In this document: positions 54,339-62,554 of the stretch, in pieces
How the letters are laid out: each line of letters starts with the position of its first letter
Numbering within the stretch: position 1 is the first letter of the stretch
Assembly (NCBI GenBank): GCA_945870425.1
Contig: CAMBSD010000016.1
Location: 1-64,000, forward strand
Reading direction: 5' to 3'
Source: Chitinophaga pinensis
GTDB lineage: Bacteria; Bacteroidota; Bacteroidia; UKL13-3
Length of the DNA stretch: 64,000 nt
Notes under the pieces: model-generated
The model's input: only the letters and a program-made list of their open reading frames with translations
The model's database searches: none
What the model was told of the DNA's origin: nothing
Program-made: the position numbers and the translations under genes

Positions 54339-57269
54339 TTATTTTTTTATGATTATTTTTTCTGTATTATAAATTGATTTTTCTGTATTACTAATTCTAA
54401 GAATATACAAACCATCGCTTATCGCTCGAATATCCATGGTATTTGATGAATATTGGCGCAATATTTCTTTACCTGTTAAATCATATAAACTTAGTTCAAA
54501 TACATCCCCTAATGTGTTTTCAACTTGTATGATATTTGAGGCTGGATTTGGATAAACTGAAATAGTTTTTTCAACATTAGTCACTTCGCTTACTTTAGCA
54601 GTTGGTTCAAGCCACTTACCCACAATAGGCCTCATCATCATGGCACCTTTGATGGTACTTTTGTTCCAAACTCCATCATAGAAACTAAACATATTAGGAT
54701 TAACTGCAGCTTGCCCATCGATGGTATAGTTTTTATCCAATCCAATGTTGAGTAAATAAGGTGAAATTTGAGTCCAACCCATATAAAACCTATTAGAAAC
54801 AGCCACTGCTGAGTCGAATTTAAAATAAGCAAATCCATTTTTCTTGTTGGCATAAATAGGCTTGGCATTTGCAATTTTGTATAACTCCACATTTGTTGAA
54901 GCGGGGTTATAACCATCAATACCACTTAGGTTTTGCCAAATATACAAGTTGAATGTTTGAGCGCTCACATTGGTTTCAGCTTGGTTAAAAAACACATACA
55001 TTCCATAAAGCGAGTCTGGCTTTTCTAAATCATAAGCCAAAGCCCCTCCCGCATTGTTCTTGCCTCTGATGGCGTAACCACTTTCAGCCGTACCATCATC
55101 GTAAGCAAAATAATTACTAAAAATGGTTTGAACCGAACAAGTGTCATTGCTTGGCACTTGGTCGTTGGCAAGGGTACTATTACTAATTTTATAGGTGCTT
55201 GTAAAAACTAGAGAATCTAGCTTTAGACTTGTATTAAAATTAATGACAGGACTAGCTTTATTAACCAATTTAATGGCAGTATCACTTTTACCAAACAAGG
55301 TAGGTTGAACAGAGGCATTCAAGAAATTCTGATTTCCTTCCGGGCCAAAAATTCTCCGCTTGTAATCGACAGGATAAGGAATGATATTGTTGTTGTAAAT
55401 ATTAAAACTTTGGGTGTCGGCTAAGTATGTATTTGGGTTTAAACTATAATGTGCATAAGGCATAGAGTGGTATTTGGTCAACAAGCTAGTTGGGGTATTG
55501 GTTAAGGCTACATCATTTATATTTGAATCAGCAAAACTTCTACCTGTTCCCAAGCGAACGTAATCAATATGCCATTGACCTAAATTACCCGTTAAACTGC
55601 CACGGTTGACAAACCTAATTTGAAAATCATTATGAAAATAAAATGAATCTTTAATAGGTAATACCACTTGCTTAAACTCATTGGCAATGGCCTCTTCAGC
55701 CGAAATAAGTAATACAGGTTCAAAAGCATCTACATCATTGGCATCACTTCTAAAAAATACCATTAATGAATCATCTGGAAAAATTGAATTGGGATTACCT
55801 TGCAATTGGTATTGGTATTGAAAACTCAAATACAATGAATCTTTGGGTTGATATCTTGCAATATTTAAAGATGCTGTAGTTAATTTATCAGCCGCGTCCT
55901 TAATAGGCAATGTTGAATAAGCATTGCCAAACTCATTCAAACCATCAAATGTAGCTACATTGATACTTGGTTGCTTGGTTGGAAAATCATTGTTTACAAA
56001 TACATTTTTATCTACCCAAATGTCTTGTCTTGGGTAATCCTTACTTGAACTAAAATCATCAAAGAAAGGCAGGAAAATACTGCGTTGTAATTTGAATCCA
56101 CTAACAGCCCATTTCAAGCTATCGCTGTTATTGTAATTGCTTTTGTTAATCAACCTAAACTGAAAAAAACGATGCCTGTTATTGCCCACATTGATGCTAC
56201 GGGTAAATAAACTATACGCATTCGGTGGACTTGCTACCACTGCCCAAGCCCTTACCCAATTATTAAAACGATTACGAAATTCCAATATCAACGAATCGCT
56301 GCTTTTGGCATTGGGCATGGCTCTGTATGAAAACGAAAGCGTAATGGAATCATTACCATTTGCTGCATTAGCCAAATCGAAGGGAACGGATACAAGTGTA
56401 TCTGCTCCTCCATAACCACCACTGCTATTTGAGTAGGTTTGTCCCTTTGCATTTTGGGAATCAAATATGACTGCATTGCCAAACACATAATTTACATCTT
56501 CAGAGAATTTAATTTTGTTTTGGTGATAGGCCCAATTAAAACCAGTTGGTGTGGAATCTTGTTTATTGTAGTTCTTAAATGAATCATGAAAACCCAATTG
56601 TCCCTTGGCTGTGAAAACAATTTTACCTAATAAGTAATTTTCGGTATTGCCACTATTTAACTTACTATAATTAACAAATCGAAACTGAAAATCTTTGTAT
56701 TTATAGCCAACCAGGTTCACATCAATAAGCACCTCTCTATAGGAAACAGCTAGGGTTGGTGCTTGCCATATACTCTTCCAAGTTTGGTCTGGATTTTTAA
56801 TTTGCAATACCAAAGAATCACCTGTTTGCCAGGTGCTACCTGTGCTGTAAACAAATGACATGAATGTATAAAAAGTAATATTGCTTGTATTGATATAATT
56901 TGATGTAAGGATATCAGCCACTCCATCTGTATTCTGATAAGTGATTCCATTTGCCTCTTGCGCATCAAAAATGGCATAACGATTAATGATACTCACATGA
57001 TTGTCAAGCCATGCGGCTGTGTCAGGATAAATGCTGCTACTGGTATCAAAATTATCAATTAATGGGAAACGAGTATTGCTGTAGATTTTATTCAGACTAT
57101 TGCTGTTCGATTTAGTGATATCGACATTTGGTTTCAATCCATTATCGTATTGCTTCAACTGCCAGTTTTGATAAAGGGGTGTTTCATATTCTTGGGCATA
57201 AACAAAAGCCAAGGAAAAAAGAGCCAATAAGGTAAATATGTATCTAAGTACGCTTCGTTTTTCTTTCAT
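54339..57269 (-). CDS. Large secreted protein with T9SS C-terminal sorting domain
   Basis: A 976-residue protein. The start is at MKEKRSVLRYIFTLLALFSLAFVYAQ, a clear signal peptide, 7 bp after the PASTA gene. The body contains several related beta-sandwich, MAM-like units (about 60-215, 225-390, 395-575; each with DSLVLQI/F, FQFRFVNxS and a closing strand such as QWHIDYVRL). A further beta region of about 150 residues and a type A sorting domain (ISVYPNPASNIIQV, LYDLTGKEILRQY, ISDGLYILRISNTEKS) follow. It should be exported by type IX secretion. The internal repeats suggest binding or adhesion; no catalytic motif is visible. Confidence 0.85.
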   Translation of the reverse strand: MKEKRSVLRYIFTLLALFSLAFVYAQEYETPLYQNWQLKQYDNGLKPNVDITKSNSNSLNKIYSNTRFPLIDNFDTSSSIYPDTAAWLDNHVSIINRYAIFDAQEANGITYQNTDGVADILTSNYINTSNITFYTFMSFVYSTGSTWQTGDSLVLQIKNPDQTWKSIWQAPTLAVSYREVLIDVNLVGYKYKDFQFRFVNYSKLNSGNTENYLLGKIVFTAKGQLGFHDSFKNYNKQDSTPTGFNWAYHQNKIKFSEDVNYVFGNAVIFDSQNAKGQTYSNSSGGYGGADTLVSVPFDLANAANGNDSITLSFSYRAMPNAKSSDSLILEFRNRFNNWVRAWAVVASPPNAYSLFTRSINVGNNRHRFFQFRLINKSNYNNSDSLKWAVSGFKLQRSIFLPFFDDFSSSKDYPRQDIWVDKNVFVNNDFPTKQPSINVATFDGLNEFGNAYSTLPIKDAADKLTTASLNIARYQPKDSLYLSFQYQYQLQGNPNSIFPDDSLMVFFRSDANDVDAFEPVLLISAEEAIANEFKQVVLPIKDSFYFHNDFQIRFVNRGSLTGNLGQWHIDYVRLGTGRSFADSNINDVALTNTPTSLLTKYHSMPYAHYSLNPNTYLADTQSFNIYNNNIIPYPVDYKRRIFGPEGNQNFLNASVQPTLFGKSDTAIKLVNKASPVINFNTSLKLDSLVFTSTYKISNSTLANDQVPSNDTCSVQTIFSNYFAYDDGTAESGYAIRGKNNAGGALAYDLEKPDSLYGMYVFFNQAETNVSAQTFNLYIWQNLSGIDGYNPASTNVELYKIANAKPIYANKKNGFAYFKFDSAVAVSNRFYMGWTQISPYLLNIGLDKNYTIDGQAAVNPNMFSFYDGVWNKSTIKGAMMMRPIVGKWLEPTAKVSEVTNVEKTISVYPNPASNIIQVENTLGDVFELSLYDLTGKEILRQYSSNTMDIRAISDGLYILRISNTEKSIYNTEKIIIKK

Positions 57270-57276
57270 TCTAAAT

Positions 57277-58023
57277 TTATTCTGCTGATAAAAATAAGTC
57301 AACACTCTCACCCGAGCGGATGGTACCATCTGTAACAAACTCTGGATTTTGTCTTTTCACTTTGGTGTTCACAGTATCTTTAATTTCGCCTTCATACACA
57401 ATAGCCCCTATGCTCAATTGAGATGATTGTAAAACACTTTTGGCATCTGCTAAACTCAATCCAGCTAAATTAGGCATGGACACCATGGTACTTCCAGTGC
57501 CATCTGCCACTATCAAATCAATAATGGCTCCTTTAGGTATTTTGGTGTTTGGCTGAATGCTTTTGTTTTTGTACAACATGTCCAACACCGCACCTGTTGC
57601 AATATCTGGTCGGTATATCACTGAGCCAAGTTTCAATCCCACACTCTCCAAAACCGATTCGGCATAACGTTGAGAGCTATTAATTAGATTAGGCATCTCA
57701 ATGGCCAAGGCTGAGTTTGAGTTAAGGGTAATATAAATAATTCGCCCTTCTTTCACTTTGGTATTGGGCTCAGGATTTTGCTCTACAATCGCATTTTTAG
57801 GAAATTCGTCCACAAAAGCTGTGTCTGTGATGATGTATCTGAGGTTTTTAGATTTAAGCAACTGCTCGGCCTCTTCAAACTTAAGTCCTTTTAAATTGGG
57901 CAAGGTAAGTGACTGACCATGACGGGTATAAGCATTAAGCATACTGCTTGCCGCCCAAGCAATTACATATAGAAATACAAAAATTAAAAAAATATTTAAA
58001 GCGGTGGCTTTTAAAAACTTCAT
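57277..58023 (-). CDS. PASTA domain membrane protein
   Basis: A 248-residue protein with an N-terminal membrane helix (about 8-28) and three extracytoplasmic PASTA units (about 38-105, 107-173, 178-248), each with a (L/I/M)PNL-type opening (LPNLKGLKFEEAEQLL, MPNLINSSQRYAESVL, MPNLAGLSLADAKSVL). PASTA units are best known from penicillin-binding proteins and Ser/Thr kinases, where they sense muropeptides; here there is no catalytic partner domain. The ATG is preceded by a full promoter: TTTG (58057-58060), 19 nt, TACGTTTG (58030-58037), 6 nt before the start. Probably cotranscribed with the T9SS protein and rhodanese genes. Confidence 0.88.
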   Translation of the reverse strand: MKFLKATALNIFLIFVFLYVIAWAASSMLNAYTRHGQSLTLPNLKGLKFEEAEQLLKSKNLRYIITDTAFVDEFPKNAIVEQNPEPNTKVKEGRIIYITLNSNSALAIEMPNLINSSQRYAESVLESVGLKLGSVIYRPDIATGAVLDMLYKNKSIQPNTKIPKGAIIDLIVADGTGSTMVSMPNLAGLSLADAKSVLQSSQLSIGAIVYEGEIKDTVNTKVKRQNPEFVTDGTIRSGESVDLFLSAE

Positions 58024-58029
58024 ACATTA

Positions 58030-58060
58030 CAAACGTAAAGTAAAATGCTATTTATACAAA
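58030..58060 (-). promoter_or_regulatory. Promoter of PASTA gene operon
   Basis: Minus strand TTTG (58057-58060), 19 nt, TACGTTTG (58030-58037). Exact consensus spacing; the ATG is 6 nt downstream. Confidence 0.65.
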
Positions 58061-58224
58061 AGCTTATTTAAAATTAATTTCCACCCTAGTTTAGAGGAAA
58101 AAGGATTTAGGCATGAGGCATGAGTGTGATGGGCTTTTCAGGTTTCTATCAGGGTTTAGGGTTGAGGGACAAGGTTTAAGTTTTTGAGAATCTCATTCAT
58201 AACTTCACCAAACCTAAGTATTAG

Positions 58225-58309
58225 TTTACCCCAAAGGGGTAAAACAATAATATCCGTAGGTGAAACCTACGGAGATATATAATAAAGACAGCAGAACCCC
58301 GAAGGGGTT
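58225..58309 (+). repeat. Array of three triloop hairpins
   Basis: 58225-58243 (TTTACCCC-AAA-GGGGTAAA), 58253-58273 (TCCGTAGGT-GAA-ACCTACGGA) and 58295-58309 (AACCCC-GAA-GGGGTT) are perfect stems with three-base loops, closely spaced in a 570 bp gap. The rest of the gap (58024-58594) holds only the PASTA promoter and AT-rich sequence. Confidence 0.8.
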
Positions 58310-58594
58310 TAACATCAATAAGAATCTTTCGATGAATTAACAATTTCTATCTTTAGACCTATTATTACAAAATAAATAAACAACTATCAACGAACAACTT
58401 GCTATTACTTTCCAGTTTGGGAAATACTAAACTTTCTAGGCAACATTTAATCATTCGTTCTTAATGGCATTAAAAGTATTATTTTATTTATGCTGGGTTT
58501 TATCCAATATTAAATACATTTGTTAAAAATAATAACAAATTATTAAAATTGTTAAAACTTTCAAATAGGAGTTTAATCTTAATCAAAATATAAT

Positions 58595-59179
58595 ATGAAC
58601 AAACTAATTATCTCAATTTTTATTTTAATTGCTTCAATTCAAAGTTTTGCTCAAACAAAGGTTGACGAAAAAACTAAAGTAAAAAACTATGTAATTAATC
58701 AATCTAAAAATGGGCTTGAATTTCCTAAATACTACAAAACAGAAAAAATAACATTAGAATTAACCTTTAAAGGAAAATCTGTAAATATTGCTTATGGTGC
58801 AAACATTGATAAAGTAGAAATTCACGAAAAGCCAAAATATTTCAATGTAAAAGTTGAAAATTTGTTAGGAATAGGGCTTCAAAAAGATAAACTATATAAA
58901 ATAAATAAATTAGTTTATGATACTCAATATGCTTACTATACTATATTCTATAAAAAAAGTAATAACTTAAATGATAGCTTTATTTATGAAGGGAGCAGCG
59001 ATATTGATTTATTTACAAAACAATCGTTTATTACATATTTGGATACTGAATACAAAGTAAATATTTGGTATTGGGCAATGTCAAAAGGGGGAACTGTTAG
59101 ACTATATAATGATTTAGGAACAGCTTATGTAAACAATAAAGGTAGCGTATCTTATATAGTTGATGAACCAGTCGAATAA
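58595..59179 (+). CDS. Secreted hypothetical protein
   Basis: A 194-residue protein with a signal peptide (IASIQSFAQ). The mature part is lysine-rich and beta-like (TEKITLELTFKGKSVNIAYGANIDKVEI, YTIFYKKSNNLNDSFIYEGSSDI). I recognise no family. It lies alone next to a decayed phage-like gene on the opposite strand. Confidence 0.55.
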   Translation: MNKLIISIFILIASIQSFAQTKVDEKTKVKNYVINQSKNGLEFPKYYKTEKITLELTFKGKSVNIAYGANIDKVEIHEKPKYFNVKVENLLGIGLQKDKLYKINKLVYDTQYAYYTIFYKKSNNLNDSFIYEGSSDIDLFTKQSFITYLDTEYKVNIWYWAMSKGGTVRLYNDLGTAYVNNKGSVSYIVDEPVE

Positions 59180-59200
59180 TATATCTAATTTTTTCATTTC

Positions 59201-59555
59201 TTATTTCAACATAGCTGTTTTCAAAATACTTTCAATCGAATTAAGCTGTTCAGGGTTTAGGCTCTTAATGCTTTCCTGACTTAACACAGTCCCATTTATT
59301 TGTATATAGTTGTTTTGGTTCTGTATCATTGTGTTTGTGGGGGTGGGCTGCAAGTGCCCCGTAACATTAAAATAGAGCTTTGCTGCTCCGATATCCCCAG
59401 CGTGAATTTCTTGTTTCGGCATCAACTATAAGTTCAATTTTATCAAACAAATTATCGTATTCAATACCGCTTAACCCCTCTGCAATTTTGTTAAGGTGCT
59501 GTTTAAATTGTTTCTTTTCGGCATCACTTAATATTTCAAGGTCGGTATAAGTCAA
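59201..59555 (-). pseudogene. Frameshifted remnant, phage small-terminase-like
   Basis: Two overlapping minus-strand frames give one continuous protein if joined near 59410-59425: TYTDLEILSDAEKKQFKQHL...LFDKIELIVDAETRN, then EIHAGDIGAAKLYFNVTGHL...NNYIQINGTVLSQES and KSLNPEQLNSIESILK. The layout (helical part, a GAAKLYFN-type segment, then a short tail with IxING and LSPEQL-type helix) resembles C-termini of phage-type small terminase or HTH proteins. Upstream codons run into a stop. The gene is broken by one frameshift and lacks its N-terminus. Confidence 0.5.
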
Positions 59556-59608
59556 TTTTCCAACAGCTGAAATTCAATTATCAAGGAATCCTTTACAGTT
59601 TAAAACTA

Positions 59609-60802
59609 TCAATACAAAAACCCAAACATCCACAATGGCAATTCATTTCCAATTGGAAATTCAAGATCATCTTTAACCACCCATGCATTTTTTATTCCTG
59701 AAATCTGTTTTATTGATTTATCCTTACCCCCTATTTCAAAAGTATAGGTATTATCAACGAAAAAGTCGCCCTGTTTTGGCATAGCCATTTTACTCAATAC
59801 ATTTAATTGCGATAGGAAAAATGTTTCGCGAAGGTTCCCTTTATCTACTTGTTGTTCAGCCAAAGCATATAATAGATTTGTATTGTTCAAATAAATTTTT
59901 TCTGGCTTCTGTAAGACTGCAGTACTTTTACCTGAAGGCTGCAACAATGAAATTAGTTTTGCCTGTTCTAAGTAATGAAGATAATTATTAAGCGAGTTCC
60001 TATGTATGTTTGTTTTTTCTGCCAATTTAACCAGATTTGGTTTAAAAGGAACCTGCTGTGAAATCACATACATCAATTGCAATATTTTTTTTGCATTACG
60101 AATATCAAAGTCCTTCAACTCTGCCATATCATATTCAACAATCGTTCTTATTAACTGGTTTATTTTTTGATGAACTGTTTCTTTATCCTCCATCATAAAC
60201 GGATAATAACCAGTTTGTAAATACTCATTAAAATACTCTAAGGGGCGAAAAGAATTGGGCAGTTGTTTCTTTAAAGCAGAAGCATCTTTCAAAATCTCAT
60301 TCAAAGAAAACACAGGTAGCTGTATATTATATTTTAATGAAAGAAACTCACGGTATGACAAACCAGGTAATTCGTAAATAATTGCCCTTCTACTCAAATC
60401 TCCTTCTTGTCTGCCGATATCAATAATTGATGAGCCTGTGAAAATTATTTTTATATCTGTGTAAATGTCATAAATATTTTTTATTTCAGTGGACCAGTTT
60501 TTGTATTTGTGAACTTCATCCAATACGAGCATTTTACCTCCTTGTTTGTGAAACTGAGCAATCGTTTCTTTTAAACTATGATTGGTAAAATAGAGATCAT
60601 CCAATGAAAAATAGGCCGCTTTTGTTACCGGTAAATCTTGTTGCTTCAACCATTGTAATGTCAAAGTAGTTTTACCGGTTCCCCTGGCTCCTTTAATTCC
60701 AATTAAGCGATTGTTCCACTTTATTTCATTAAACAGGAAACGCTTAAAATCAAGCATTGTATTACTTAATAAATATTCAGATTGTTCAAGTAGTGTATTC
60801 AT
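59609..60802 (-). CDS. AAA ATPase with DUF4143 domain
   Basis: A 397-residue protein of the AAA_14/DUF4143 group. Walker A GARGTGKTT (residues 38-46), Walker B MLVLDEVHKYKNW, sensor TGSSIIDI and then GDLSRRAIIYELPGLSYREF, with the C-terminal DUF4143 domain (about 200-365) containing a winged-helix-like NLVKLAEKTNIHRNSLNNYLHYLE. Cellular function is unknown, and such genes are often found singly in genomes with mobile DNA. The start is at ATG 60802; the in-frame upstream codons come from the palindromic promoter region. Confidence 0.88.
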   Translation of the reverse strand: MNTLLEQSEYLLSNTMLDFKRFLFNEIKWNNRLIGIKGARGTGKTTLTLQWLKQQDLPVTKAAYFSLDDLYFTNHSLKETIAQFHKQGGKMLVLDEVHKYKNWSTEIKNIYDIYTDIKIIFTGSSIIDIGRQEGDLSRRAIIYELPGLSYREFLSLKYNIQLPVFSLNEILKDASALKKQLPNSFRPLEYFNEYLQTGYYPFMMEDKETVHQKINQLIRTIVEYDMAELKDFDIRNAKKILQLMYVISQQVPFKPNLVKLAEKTNIHRNSLNNYLHYLEQAKLISLLQPSGKSTAVLQKPEKIYLNNTNLLYALAEQQVDKGNLRETFFLSQLNVLSKMAMPKQGDFFVDNTYTFEIGGKDKSIKQISGIKNAWVVKDDLEFPIGNELPLWMFGFLY

Positions 60803-60803
60803 A

Positions 60804-60888
60804 TGCACATTTTTTTGTGCAATTTTAATACTTTTTTGCACATTATGAAATGCATAATTGATTAATTTATGCACTTTCAATTATGCAT
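60804..60888 (-). promoter_or_regulatory. Palindromic upstream region of the AAA ATPase gene
   Basis: A 12 bp perfect inverted repeat (ATGCATAATTGA 60850-60861 and its complement 60877-60888, 15 nt apart). Nearer the start is TGCACA-6 nt-TGTGCA (60804-60821), with another TGCACA at 60837-60842. These look like binding sites for a dimeric regulator. Confidence 0.5.
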
Positions 60889-60935
60889 ATTGAGGTTACT
60901 TATTAACTCATTTAATTGATTATAAATTATTTATA

Positions 60936-62315
60936 TTACTTCCCAATACAGAACTTAGAGAAAATATTGGTTAATAGATCATCAGTTGTTATTTCTCCAA
61001 CTATCTCCCCTAGGTGGTAAATAGCTTTGCGAATATCGAAGGCCAATAGCTCTCCGCTTTGTTGCATTTCCATGCTTTCTAAAACACTTGTTAAGGATTC
61101 GGCAGTTAACATCAAAGCCTCATAATGCCTTAAATTACTAACCACCACATCACTTTTTATCGCATCTGAATCAATTAAATTTTTAAGCCTTGCGGTTAAG
61201 GTGTCCAAACCCGTTTTTTGCAAAGAAGACATTTGGATGACATTTTTATGCGCCTGTAAAGTGTTGGAGATTCCATTAAGTAAATCCACTTTATTGGCAA
61301 CTGCAATCATTGTGGCACTGCTACTTTCAAACTGCTTAAGTTCATGCTCTAAATCGGCCTCAGTGGTTGTAGAAGCATCAAACAAATAAATGATGATACT
61401 GGCTTGGTTTATTTTCTCAAAAGTCCTCTCGATGCCAATGCTTTCTATGGTATCGGTGGTATGTGTCCTAATGCCCGCAGTATCTATCAACCTAAAGGTT
61501 ATACCATCAATTACAAACGCTTCTTCAATGGTATCACGTGTGGTACCAGCTATATCGCTCACTATCGCTCGTTCCTCATGTACCAAAGCATTGAGCAAAG
61601 TAGATTTACCTGCATTGGGCTTCCCTACTATCACCGTAGGAATACCATTTTTGATGGCATTTCCATATTTAAAAGATGCAGACAAATCAGTAACCACTGT
61701 CAAAATCTCTCTTACGGTTCTTTGTAAATCATCACGTTTGGCAAACTCCACATCTTCTTCTCCAAAATCCAATTCAAGTTCGATGAGAGATGCAAAGTTG
61801 ACAAGTCTTTCGCGCAATGCTGCTATCTGTAGACTGAAACCTCCGCGCATTTGTTGCATAGCTGTCTGATGGCTACTCTCGCTATGACTGGCAATTAAAT
61901 CTGCCACCGCTTCTGCCTGACTTAAATCTAATTTTTTATTTAAAAATGCCCTTAAGGTAAACTCTCCCGGCTTAGCCATGCGAGCACCTTGTTTTACTAA
62001 AAGTTGTAATATTTTTTGTTGTATAAATGGAGAGCCATGACAGCTCAACTCAACAGTATTTTCGCCCGAATAGCTCTTGGGCGATACGAATAAGGTCGCT
62101 AAAACTTCATCCAACACCACAGCCTCATCCACAATCTTACCGAAATGAACGGTATGGGTATTTTGCTTTTCAAGGTTCTTCCCTTTAAATATGGCATTCA
62201 CCATTTTAATGGCATTTTCACCACTCACACGAATGACGCCAATTGCACCCACTCCACCCGCTGTAGCAAGGGCACAAATGGTATCATTCAAATCTGATTT
62301 TAAGTATAAACTCAT
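60936..62315 (-). CDS. mnmE: tRNA-modification GTPase MnmE
   Basis: A 459-residue enzyme that, with MnmG, installs the cmnm5 or nm5 group on U34 of tRNAs. N-terminal folate-binding domain (1-120; DTICALATAGGVGAIGVIRVSG), helical domain, an inserted G domain (about 220-380; GKPNAGKSTLLNAL, DIAGTTRD, DTAG, NKVD) and the invariant C-terminal FCIGK. A TACATTTG box (62321-62328) ends 5 nt before the ATG. It lies downstream of yidC, as in the common rnpA-yidC-mnmE arrangement. Confidence 0.96.
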   Translation of the reverse strand: MSLYLKSDLNDTICALATAGGVGAIGVIRVSGENAIKMVNAIFKGKNLEKQNTHTVHFGKIVDEAVVLDEVLATLFVSPKSYSGENTVELSCHGSPFIQQKILQLLVKQGARMAKPGEFTLRAFLNKKLDLSQAEAVADLIASHSESSHQTAMQQMRGGFSLQIAALRERLVNFASLIELELDFGEEDVEFAKRDDLQRTVREILTVVTDLSASFKYGNAIKNGIPTVIVGKPNAGKSTLLNALVHEERAIVSDIAGTTRDTIEEAFVIDGITFRLIDTAGIRTHTTDTIESIGIERTFEKINQASIIIYLFDASTTTEADLEHELKQFESSSATMIAVANKVDLLNGISNTLQAHKNVIQMSSLQKTGLDTLTARLKNLIDSDAIKSDVVVSNLRHYEALMLTAESLTSVLESMEMQQSGELLAFDIRKAIYHLGEIVGEITTDDLLTNIFSKFCIGK

Positions 62316-62320
62316 CAGGA

Positions 62321-62328
62321 CAAATGTA
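62321..62328 (-). promoter_or_regulatory. -7 box of mnmE
   Basis: TACATTTG on the minus strand, 5 nt before the mnmE ATG. Confidence 0.5.
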
Positions 62329-62508
62329 AGTTTATTTTGATTAGATTAAGGTGTATCCATCATGTATATGGGGTTAAAAAATGAAAACTGCTTAATAACT
62401 TCCAAGAAGGAATATCTTGTGAATGCGTGCCGCATTTGATTATCAAATAAATTCAACAACAGATTTATTTGTCTAAATGTTCGGCATATTATTACGCAAT
62501 GCATCAAC

Positions 62509-62533
62509 AAAAAAGCCACCCAATAGGTGGCCT
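62509..62533 (-). terminator. Terminator after yidC
   Basis: Minus strand GCCACC-TATTG-GGTGGC followed by TTTTTTG. It lies 20 bp after the yidC stop codon. Confidence 0.85.
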
Positions 62534-62554
62534 TTCTTTAATCAATTATGTAAG

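Noticed and set aside
61390-61869. Open frame of 159 codons on the plus strand inside mnmE
   Set aside because: It is the complement of the mnmE GTPase domain, with serine-rich composition typical of a shadow frame and no promoter or family match. The same applies to other long antisense frames such as 994-1425 in the GH97 gene.
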